Below are positions 1-5,047 of a DNA stretch of 5,047 nucleotides, in pieces (the first letter of the stretch is position 1; each line of letters starts with the position of its first letter). Source of the DNA: Actinomycetota bacterium (GTDB lineage: Bacteria > Actinomycetota > Acidimicrobiia > Acidimicrobiales > SZUA-35). The stretch lies in assembly GCA_027730885.1 (NCBI GenBank), contig JAQCHM010000274.1:1-5047 (forward strand), in the 5' to 3' direction. Made by a program: the position numbers and the translations under genes. The notes beneath the pieces were generated by a model. That model saw only the letters and a program-made list of their open reading frames with translations, was not told the origin of the DNA and made no database searches.

Positions 1-197
1 ACGTGGGGCCGGGGGCCACGGTCACGCCCGAGGAGCTGATCGCCCTGTGTGCAGAGCGCCTCGGCAGCTACAAGAAGCCGGTCACCGTCGAACTCACGAC
101 CGAAGAACTTCCGAAGTCGCCCGTCGGCAAACTTGCCCGAAAGACGGGACGAGAGCCTCATTGGGTCGGCCACGATCGGCGGGGCGGGGGAAGCTGA
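1..197 (+). CDS. Acyl-CoA synthetase (AMP-binding), C-terminal end only
   Basis: This is the last 64 codons of an AMP-forming acyl-CoA ligase that begins outside the window. The frame is read from base 3 and ends at TGA 195-197. These enzymes activate a carboxylic acid with ATP and then load it onto CoA. Visible are the C-terminal subdomain pattern VTPEELIALCAERL, then SYKKP, then LPKSPVGKLARK. The Lys of the GK pair (about residue 43 of the visible part) sits where the family keeps its invariant adenylation lysine. The ending REPHWVGHDRRGGGS matches my memory of the tail of fatty-acyl/steroid-type ligases in actinobacteria. The GTG at base 3 is an internal Val codon, not a start. The next gene follows after 32 bases on the same strand, so the two may be cotranscribed. 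The family call is firm; the substrate cannot be told from this part. Confidence 0.88.
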   Translation, partial: VGPGATVTPEELIALCAERLGSYKKPVTVELTTEELPKSPVGKLARKTGREPHWVGHDRRGGGS

Positions 198-229
198 CCA
201 TTCGGGATCGTCAAGACTAGAGTCGCTCG

Positions 230-1051
230 GTGACGACGAACCAACGTGGCCCTTCTGGGCCCGATCGCCGCTTGCTCGACTTCGTCCTGATCGGTTCGCT
301 GGTCGGGTTGGCGATGGCGTTGATCTCGCTCGACTCGGCGTTCTTCTTCGGCGATCCGCCGTTGGTCAGAGGTATCGGCGCCGATGCCGGCAGTAGTTTC
401 GCCGGCTTTCGATTCTTCATCCAGGATGACTGGCACTTTCCGCTGCTGGCAACCGACTCGCTGGTCGACGGCACCCGGCCCGAGACAGTCATTGCGATGA
501 CCGACAGCCTGCCGCTTCTCGCGCTGTTGGCCAAGCCACTCGGCTTTCTCGGCCTCACCGCCGAACACTGGATCGCAGCCTGGTACTACGGATGCTTCGT
601 CATGCAGGGCGTCGGCGCGGCGCTCGTGGCCTATACCCACGAGGTCCGGTCCCGCTGGGCGGTGGTGGCGATGGCCGTGTTGGCATCCACTGCCCCGGTT
701 CTGATGCTGCGAATCTGGCATCCGGGGCTCTTCGGCCACTTCACCCTGCTCTTGGTCTGGGCTGCTGTCGGAGTGCTGTGGCACCGGCGCACGCTGCGGT
801 CGGCCCTATGGCTGGTGCCGGCGATGGTCGTGGCCCTGTTGGTGCATCCCTACTTCTTCGTCATGTGCGGCGTCGTCAGCGTCGGAGCGATCGTGTCGGC
901 CTGGTTCGAACGCGTCTTGGATCTGCGCCAGGCGGTGAGCTGGTTCGCCATCACGGGCACGACGTTGCTGGCGGTCATGTACGGCTTCGGGTACATCCCG
1001 AACCGGGCCGTCGCCCCCGGCGGGTACGGCGAATGTTCCAGGACACGGTGA
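230..1051 (+). CDS. DUF6311-like polytopic membrane protein, N-terminal part, truncated by a frame break
   Basis: 273 codons from a GTG start to TGA 1049-1051. The start has only a weak ribosome-binding site but places a short polar head (MTTNQRGPSGPDRR) before the first membrane segment. Hydrophobic segments lie near residues 16-36, 93-108, 115-135, 143-160, 170-184, 192-224 and 236-252. Motifs I associate with the DUF6311 family of large, glycosyltransferase-C-like membrane proteins are WHFPLL (68-73), TDSLPLLALL (91-100), RIWHPGLFGHF (161-171), HPYFF (206-210) and GGYGE (264-268). In that family GGYG is normally followed by more membrane helices. Here only five unrelated residues (CSRTR) follow before the stop, while a coherent C-terminal domain continues in another frame downstream. 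I therefore read this as the 5' part of a gene that lost its middle. The biochemical function of the family is not known to me; a role in cell-surface polysaccharide is only a guess. Confidence 0.72.
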   Translation: MTTNQRGPSGPDRRLLDFVLIGSLVGLAMALISLDSAFFFGDPPLVRGIGADAGSSFAGFRFFIQDDWHFPLLATDSLVDGTRPETVIAMTDSLPLLALLAKPLGFLGLTAEHWIAAWYYGCFVMQGVGAALVAYTHEVRSRWAVVAMAVLASTAPVLMLRIWHPGLFGHFTLLLVWAAVGVLWHRRTLRSALWLVPAMVVALLVHPYFFVMCGVVSVGAIVSAWFERVLDLRQAVSWFAITGTTLLAVMYGFGYIPNRAVAPGGYGECSRTR

Positions 1052-1317
1052 TCGCGGCCTCCTTCGCCAATGTGCCCGTCGACGCCTACTACGGCGGGCG
1101 TACCGACGTGACCGTGGCGTGCGAAATCGAGCTCGCGCCACCGACGACCGACCATCCCCTGATTGTCGCCGTCGATCCGTTCCATCAGACCGTGCCGCAG
1201 TGGCTGCCCGCCGGCTACGAGTGCCGGACGACGCCGGGAGCTTTGCTGTGTTCCGACGCCTGGTACTCGATGCCGGCTGACATGCGGGTGTCGTATCCGT
1301 TGCACGAGCAGCCGTAG
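1033..1317 (+). pseudogene. DUF6311-like protein, displaced C-terminal soluble domain (remnant)
   Basis: An open stretch in frame 1 that could give 94 residues from ATG 1033 to TAG 1315-1317. It overlaps the end of the preceding reading frame by 19 bases. Codons here are almost all G/C-ending, so the stretch looks truly coding. The protein is soluble, with VIAASFANVPVDAYYGG, then DHPLIVAVDPF, then WLPAGYECRTTPGALLCS. This resembles the globular C-terminal part of DUF6311-type proteins (small residues plus a Cys-containing strand). No Shine-Dalgarno sequence precedes the ATG, so independent translation is doubtful; coupling to the upstream stop is possible. The best reading is the 3' end of the same gene after an internal, out-of-frame deletion with its junction near 1033. 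The frame is open well upstream of 1033, but there it only shadows the other frame. Confidence 0.6.
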
Positions 1318-1324
1318 GCGCGGT

Positions 1325-1353
1325 GGCCGATTCCCGGGACGGCGGGGATCGCC
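1325..1353 (+). terminator. Possible weak hairpin after the membrane-protein gene
   Basis: Arms CGATTCCC (1328-1335) and GGGGATCG (1344-1351) pair over 8 bases with one G-T wobble and an 8-base loop. They can be extended by a GG/CC pair past a bulged C. It lies 7 bases after the TAG of the membrane-protein remnant and before the SDR ribosome-binding site. Only a short TTT (1360-1362) follows, so a classical rho-independent terminator is not shown. Confidence 0.2.
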
Positions 1354-1387
1354 AGTAGGTTTCTGAACCATCATCCGAGCCGCGATC

Positions 1388-1393
1388 GAGGAG
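1388..1393 (+). promoter_or_regulatory. Shine-Dalgarno site of the SDR gene
   Basis: GAGGAG lies 7 bases before ATG 1401. It is the strongest ribosome-binding site in the window and fixes the SDR start. Confidence 0.8.
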
Positions 1394-1400
1394 CATCCCC

Positions 1401-2306
1401 ATGGTCGACACGACCTCAACCACCACGCCCGAGCAGCCCGCGAGCGCTCGGATCTCGGGCAAGGTCGCGGTCATCACCGGCGGCGCCAGCGGGATGGGTC
1501 GGGCAACCGTCGAGCGCTTCGTCCACGAGGGGGCGTCGGTGGTTGTCGGCGACCTGAACGCCGAGACCGGACAACAGGTGCTCGATTGGGCGGCTGCGGC
1601 CGGATGCGGCGACCGTGTCCGGTTCACGAGAACCGACGTGTCGGTCGAGGAAGATGTTGCAGCGCTCGTCGACCTCGCCGTGGGGTCGTTCGGCCGCCTG
1701 GACATCATGTTCAACAACGCCGGGATCGGCGGAGCGTTCGGCCCCATCACCGAGATCGATGTTGACGATTGGGACCGCACCTTCGCCATCCTCGTGCGGT
1801 CGGTGTTCCTCGGCACGAAACACGCGGCGAAGGTGCTCATCGATCAGGGTTCGGGTGGGTCCATCATCAACACCGCATCGATCGCCGGCCTGGGTGGGGG
1901 AGCGGGTCCCCAGGCCTACTCCGCGGCCAAGTCCGCGGTCGAAAACCTGTCGGTCGCGACCGCGCTCGAACTGGCGCCGCACCGGATCCGGGTGAACTCG
2001 ATCTGTCCTGGCATCATCTTCACCCCCCTGATGCACCTCGGCAACGAGGCCCAGGCCGAGGAGGTGATTGCCGAGCTCCAGCCGTGGCCTGACCGCGGCG
2101 AAGGCTCGGACATCGCGGCCATGGCCCTGTTCCTCGCCAGCGATGAATCGTCGTTCGTGACCGGACAGGCCCATGTCGTCGACGGCGGATTGCTCGCTGC
2201 CGGTCCTCGCATCCACGGCCGACTGCACGCCAGCCGCAACCTCCACCGCATGGCCGGCATTGCGTTCGGGAGCACGGGTCAAACGGCTTCGGTCCGCCGG
2301 TTGTAA
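1401..2306 (+). CDS. Short-chain dehydrogenase/reductase (classical SDR)
   Basis: 301 residues from ATG with a strong GAGGAG site to TAA 2304-2306. A cytosolic NAD(P)-dependent oxidoreductase with a Rossmann fold, acting on an alcohol/ketone pair. Landmarks are TGGASGMG (26-33, cofactor glycine motif), Asp51 at the end of the second strand (favours NAD over NADP), NNAG (105-108), Ser160 (in NTAS), and Tyr173 and Lys177 (in YSAAK). CPG (202-204) and the C-terminal FVTGQAHVVDGG also fit. A tail of about 35 residues after DGG is longer than in minimal SDRs but is common in actinobacterial members as I recall them. The active-site Asn normally found in helix 4 (pattern NxxGVF) is Leu131 here, in ILVRSVFLG. 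This may be a subfamily trait. The neighbours (acyl-CoA ligase, CoA-transferase) suggest lipid or steroid-type catabolism; the substrate is unknown. Confidence 0.93.
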   Translation: MVDTTSTTTPEQPASARISGKVAVITGGASGMGRATVERFVHEGASVVVGDLNAETGQQVLDWAAAAGCGDRVRFTRTDVSVEEDVAALVDLAVGSFGRLDIMFNNAGIGGAFGPITEIDVDDWDRTFAILVRSVFLGTKHAAKVLIDQGSGGSIINTASIAGLGGGAGPQAYSAAKSAVENLSVATALELAPHRIRVNSICPGIIFTPLMHLGNEAQAEEVIAELQPWPDRGEGSDIAAMALFLASDESSFVTGQAHVVDGGLLAAGPRIHGRLHASRNLHRMAGIAFGSTGQTASVRRL

Positions 2307-2416
2307 GCCCTGGTCCTCGAGCTCGTGGACGTGGTGCCCATCACGGGTTCAACTTCATGCTCCACCTGTATGGCTGCGACGCTCCGGACTACAACCTGCG
2401 CGACCTCGGGATCTGA
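2307..2416 (+). pseudogene. 3' remnant of an unidentified gene with a one-base frameshift
   Basis: Right after the SDR stop, frame 3 gives ALVLELVDVVP, with all ten codons of 2307-2336 ending in G or C. The signal then moves to frame 2, giving HHGFNFMLHLYGC followed by DAPDYNLRDLGI and TGA 2414-2416; about 24 of 26 codons there end in G or C. Adding one C to the CCC run at 2337-2339 joins the two into one smooth 36-residue C-terminal sequence. I do not recognise the family. No start codon or ribosome-binding site is associated with it, so it is probably the tail of a gene whose body was deleted against the SDR 3' end. The last 28 bases overlap the end of the convergent MFS gene. The codon signal is clear; the pseudogene reading is inference. 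Confidence 0.45.
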
Positions 2417-3699
2417 AGACCGGCCCGCAGCGGCACCACGTCGGCATCGTCGGTCTCGGCGTCGAGCGTCCGAAGCAGGCTGGGCTTGAGGGCAAGGTAG
2501 ACCGCGAAGGCCAGCAACATCGCGCCGAACAGGGTGACGGTCTGGCGTGGTCCCCAGGCGTCGGCCAGCGCACCCTGCGCCAGCGAGCCGAACGGGAACG
2601 CGAGCGTGAACCCCATGATGCGAACCGACATGACCCGGCCGCGCATTTCATCGGCCACGATCATCTGGATCGAAGTGTTGGTCGTCGCGACCACGGCCAG
2701 GAAGCCGGCTCCGCTGACCAGCAAGGAGACCAAGGCGAGCTGCCAGACCGGAGCCAGGCCGAAGGCGATGATCGAGACCGCGTAGATCGGCAAGGACCAA
2801 CGCACGACGCTCGAACGCGCCACCCGGGTGTCCCAGGTCGAGAGGACGGGAGCCGCCAGAACCGCGCCAAGTCCGACGGCCGCCGTCAACCAGCCGAGCA
2901 CGGTCGGGCTGCCGTGATAGAGGAACTTGTTGAAGACGACCGTGAACTGAGTCGTCGGATTTCCGAAGAATGCGACCAACATGGCGCAGCCGACGCTCAC
3001 CACGATGCCGGTGCGTCCCCGCATGTAGCGAACGGCCTCTCCGAATCCCTCGCGAGTCGACGGACGTGCCCCGGGCGGCCGCTGTTCTGTCGCGGGACGG
3101 ATTACGAAGAGCGCCACGAGCACCGTGATGAACGACACCCCGTTGAGGAAGAAGGCCCAACCGGGACCGGCGGCCATGGCCGGACCGATGGCTCGTGACC
3201 CGTTGAACTGGGCCGAGTTGAGGGTGATGGCCGAGGACAAGTCGCTCCGAGGGATGAGCGACGCGACGAAGGACTGCCAACTGGGAATCATCAGTCCGCT
3301 GAACAGGCCCGAGAGCGCGGTGATCCCGAGAATCAGCCATGGGTCGTGCCAGCCGGCGGTCCACACCCACCAGAGCGCGAAGGCAGCCGCGGCCATGGCC
3401 GCCTGGGTGGCCAGCAGCAGGGTCCGACGGTCGCGCTGATCGGCCAGCGACCCGCCGAGAGGACCCACGAGGAACCCCGGAATCATGAGGGCGAACCCCA
3501 CCATGCCCACCCAGAGAGCGCTCTCGGTGATCTCGAGGATCACGTAGGGGAGGGCGAGGCTCTGGAGCGCGCTCCCGGAGTTGCTGACCAACGCGCCGAG
3601 GAAGAAGAGGCGGAAATCACGGTGCCGAAAGGCTCGCATCCCGTAGGAGAAGCCGCCCGGTGCCGTGCCGTCCGGTGCGCTGTCGACCGTCGACGTCAA
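2389..3699 (-). CDS. MFS exporter, MFS_3 / EntS-like family
   Basis: A major facilitator superfamily transporter of the inner membrane, probably proton-driven efflux of a small molecule. Stop is TAG (reverse of 2389-2391). From TTG 3699 it is 436 residues, usual for the family. In numbering from the alternative TTG at 3738 (449 residues): first helix with FRLFFLGALVSNSGSALQSL (42-61), motif A-like GGSLADQRDRR (95-105), LNSAQFNGSRAIGPA (173-187), WAFFLNGVSF (194-203), and RGRVMSVRIMGF (366-377) in the second half. I prefer TTG 3699 because GAGGA lies 7 bases before it. TTG 3738 has GGGGAG at a 10-base spacing and stays possible; the first ATG in frame is at 3639 and has no such site. The fifth helix looks about six residues short, between GPA and GPGW. 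The gene is divergent from the CoA-transferase and convergent with the upstream genes. The cargo is unknown. Confidence 0.9.
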   Translation of the reverse strand: MTSTVDSAPDGTAPGGFSYGMRAFRHRDFRLFFLGALVSNSGSALQSLALPYVILEITESALWVGMVGFALMIPGFLVGPLGGSLADQRDRRTLLLATQAAMAAAAFALWWVWTAGWHDPWLILGITALSGLFSGLMIPSWQSFVASLIPRSDLSSAITLNSAQFNGSRAIGPAMAAGPGWAFFLNGVSFITVLVALFVIRPATEQRPPGARPSTREGFGEAVRYMRGRTGIVVSVGCAMLVAFFGNPTTQFTVVFNKFLYHGSPTVLGWLTAAVGLGAVLAAPVLSTWDTRVARSSVVRWSLPIYAVSIIAFGLAPVWQLALVSLLVSGAGFLAVVATTNTSIQMIVADEMRGRVMSVRIMGFTLAFPFGSLAQGALADAWGPRQTVTLFGAMLLAFAVYLALKPSLLRTLDAETDDADVVPLRAGLQIPRSRRL

Positions 3700-3706
3700 C
3701 GATTCA

Positions 3707-3711
3707 TCCTC
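3707..3711 (-). promoter_or_regulatory. Shine-Dalgarno site supporting TTG 3699 as the MFS start
   Basis: GAGGA on the minus strand, 7 bases before TTG (3699-3697). It favours MTSTVDSAPDG as the N-terminus over the 13-residue longer form starting at 3738, which has GGGGAG at 3749-3754, 10 bases upstream. Confidence 0.45.
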
Positions 3712-3773
3712 GGAGTGCAGGGCTGGCCATCGCCCCAACGTTAGACATCTCCCCAGCCGAAGAGCTCCACTGT

Positions 3774-3810
3774 TTCTGCAGTGCCCAGACCGTTCTGCAG
3801 TACCAGGACC
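3774..3810. repeat. 19-bp-period direct repeat with TTCTGCAGT cores
   Basis: Two copies, 3774-3791 and 3793-3810, match at 15 of 18 positions. Both start with TTCTGCAGT and end with GACC or the like (AGACC / GGACC). The period of 19 bases is close to two helical turns, so the copies would face the same side of the DNA. The first copy also lies in a small dyad, CACTG (3768-3772) with CAGTG (3779-3783). It sits in the non-coding gap between two divergent genes. Confidence 0.6.
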
Positions 3811-3842
3811 TCCTTTTCGACGGTCGGTGTGCTGCAGAACGG
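3790..3842. promoter_or_regulatory. Candidate operator: inverted repeat in the divergent intergenic region
   Basis: The 137-base gap between the MFS gene and the CoA-transferase gene (3739-3875) holds a perfect 11-bp inverted repeat, CCGTTCTGCAG (3790-3800) and CTGCAGAACGG (3832-3842). It extends inward to 13 of 14 positions (3790-3803 and 3829-3842). With the copy at 3774 there are three CTGCAG cores (3776, 3795, 3832). Such spaced dyads are typical of operators for dimeric repressors of divergent transporter/enzyme pairs, but no regulator gene is in the window. As RNA the arms would also form a stem in the CoA-transferase leader. I could not pick out convincing -10/-35 boxes for either gene. 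Confidence 0.45.
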
Positions 3843-3875
3843 GATGGGAACAGCCGGTTGTGCGAACATGCCTGC

Positions 3876-5047
3876 ATGTTGGGCGCCCGAGTACTGGATC
3901 TGAGCGAGAGCATCACCGGGGCCTACGCCGGTCGGCTCCTGGCGGCAATGGGAGCCGCGGTGATCCTCGGCGAGCCGGCGGGAGGTGCACCCTTGCGGTC
4001 TGCGCCGCCGCTGGTCCGAACCGACGCGGGTACCCGGTCGGCCACGTGGGAGTACCTCGGAGCAATGAAGGCGAGCATGATCGTGCCGAGCGATGAGCAC
4101 GAGCTGATCGAGCTGGCCGGTCGCTTCGACCTCGTGCTCCTCGCCACCGACGGCCCTTCGGGTCCGCTCGGCCGGCTGGCTGAGCGGATGCGTCGGGGCC
4201 ACGCACAGTTGAGCGTGGTGGTGGTAACCCCGTTCGGGCTGACCGGGCCCTACGCCGCGTGGCGGGCCGGACCCCTGGAACTCTGGGCCGTCGGCGGACA
4301 CATGGGGTTGACCGGGTCGCCTGATCGGCATCCTCTTCCCGGTGGCGGTCCGTGGGAGTCGTACCTGGTCGGAGCGACCGCGGCCGTTGCCGCGCAGGCT
4401 GCACTGCTGCAGCCGACGGGGGTGCTGGTCGATGTCGGAGCGATGCAGGCCCTCGTGGCCGGACACCAGTGGTCGATCACCGCGTACACCCACATGGGGT
4501 ACGTCAAGAAGCGGGCCGGTAACCGGCTGGGCGAGATGCATCACCCGATCTGCATCTACCCGTGCTCGGACGGCTGGATGTGTATTGCAGCCGCGTCCCT
4601 CCACCAGTGGGAGAGTCTCTGCATCGCCATGGATCGAGTCGAGCTGCTGGCTGACGACACGTTGGCCAACGCTGCTGCCCGGTTCGACCGGGCCGACGAG
4701 CTCGATCAGATCATCCAGGCATGGACGTCGACCTTGACCGTCGCCGAGGCGGTGGATGCCTGCCAGGCGAACTTCTGTCCGGCCGGCCCGGTGAACGATT
4801 TCCTCGACGTGTTCGCCTCCGAACAGCTTGCGTTCCGTGACTACTGGGCCGCCGCCGCCCATCTCGGGCAGGCCGTCGTGATGCCAGGTGTTCCGTTTCG
4901 TCTCCCGTCGACACCCTCCTGGGCCCCAGCCCCCGCACTCGGTGTACAGGGGAAGATGGCCGTTACGCCCGGCGCGCCACCTGCTCCTCGTGCGGCCGCC
5001 GACGGGCCCGCGAGGTCCGAGGCGGGCTCGCTCGCCGGCTTCAGACC
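3876..5047 (+). CDS. CaiB/BaiF class III CoA-transferase family protein, first domain of a probable tandem protein, cut by the window end
   Basis: An open frame of 390 codons from ATG 3876 to the window edge with no stop. Class III CoA-transferases move CoA between carboxylic acids in the cytosol. Visible are the start LGARVLDLSESITGAYAGRL (2-21), EPAGGAPLR (33-41), WEYLGAMKAS (58-67, the usual WxxxNxxK region), VVVTPFGLTGPYAAWRAGP (115-133), WAVGGHMGLTGSPDRHPLPG (137-156), and CIYPCSDGWMCIA (226-238). The usual catalytic Asp position (pattern DYLAG) reads SYLVG (162-166), with Glu161 just before it. After about residue 350 comes a Pro/Ala-rich linker ending in SLAGFR, which looks like the start of a second copy (LAGxRVLDL), so a double-domain protein is likely. 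The ATG has no good ribosome-binding site; TTG at 3858 is an in-frame alternative. Codon use supports this strand. The substrate is unknown. Confidence 0.88.
   Translation, partial: MLGARVLDLSESITGAYAGRLLAAMGAAVILGEPAGGAPLRSAPPLVRTDAGTRSATWEYLGAMKASMIVPSDEHELIELAGRFDLVLLATDGPSGPLGRLAERMRRGHAQLSVVVVTPFGLTGPYAAWRAGPLELWAVGGHMGLTGSPDRHPLPGGGPWESYLVGATAAVAAQAALLQPTGVLVDVGAMQALVAGHQWSITAYTHMGYVKKRAGNRLGEMHHPICIYPCSDGWMCIAAASLHQWESLCIAMDRVELLADDTLANAAARFDRADELDQIIQAWTSTLTVAEAVDACQANFCPAGPVNDFLDVFASEQLAFRDYWAAAAHLGQAVVMPGVPFRLPSTPSWAPAPALGVQGKMAVTPGAPPAPRAAADGPARSEAGSLAGFR

Noticed and set aside
158..784. Minus-strand open frame of 208 codons
   Set aside because: Charged, Gln/Arg-rich product mirroring the membrane-protein gene; no ribosome-binding site or domain.
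592..1032. Frame-1 open stretch upstream of the C-terminal remnant
   Set aside because: Translates to Arg/Gly/His-rich sequence while frame 2 encodes clear membrane helices; only the part after about 1033 is coding in frame 1.
806..1840. Long open frame on the minus strand (344 codons)
   Set aside because: Arg/Ser/Thr/Ala-rich low-complexity translation lying opposite the membrane-protein remnant and the SDR; a typical high-GC antisense shadow.
1416..2282. Minus-strand open frame of 288 codons
   Set aside because: Exact antisense shadow of the SDR, which has all family motifs on the plus strand.
2173..3198. Long open frame on the plus strand (341 codons)
   Set aside because: Rich in Arg, Gln, Asp and Gly with no family pattern, and antisense to the well-supported MFS gene.
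3868..3903. ATG at 3868 as a start for the CoA-transferase
   Set aside because: It is in another frame and reaches a TGA after 11 codons; ATG 3876 gives the family N-terminus.
3741..4862. Long open frame on the minus strand (373 codons)
   Set aside because: Opposite the CoA-transferase domain, whose motifs and codon bias are clear on the plus strand; the antisense product shows no recognisable family.

Overview
The window is GC-rich, with codons strongly biased to G or C in the third position, and carries mostly lipid/CoA-type metabolism genes. An acyl-CoA ligase 3' end, a classical SDR, an MFS_3-type exporter and a CaiB/BaiF CoA-transferase that appears to begin a tandem double-domain protein suggest a high-GC actinobacterium, most like the Acidimicrobiia. 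That lineage call is an inference from protein flavour, not a database result.

Layout: (1) positions 1-197, the C-terminal end of an AMP-binding acyl-CoA synthetase (+). (2) 230-1317, a DUF6311-like polytopic membrane protein (+) whose N-terminal part and C-terminal soluble part lie in different frames, with the middle apparently missing. (3) 1401-2306, an intact SDR oxidoreductase (+) with a clear Shine-Dalgarno sequence; the usual active-site Asn is replaced by Leu. (4) 2307-2416, a short 3' remnant of an unidentified gene (+) that reads coherently only if one base is restored in a C run. (5) 2389-3699, an MFS exporter on the minus strand, convergent with the remnant. (6) 3739-3875, a divergent intergenic region with three CTGCAG cores forming a 19-bp-period direct repeat and an 11-bp perfect inverted repeat, a good operator candidate. 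(7) 3876-5047, the first domain of a class III CoA-transferase-like protein (+), running off the window just where a second domain seems to begin.

How the genes may work together: ligase, SDR and CoA-transferase would fit activation and oxidation of a lipid- or steroid-like carboxylic substrate, and the divergently placed exporter could share a control region with the CoA-transferase. No pathway can be named from this window alone. I see no RNA genes, CRISPR array, insertion sequence or clearly new system. The most notable points are the repeat-rich divergent control region, the replaced catalytic residues in two enzymes, and several deletion or frameshift-like lesions close together, which may be real decay or assembly error.
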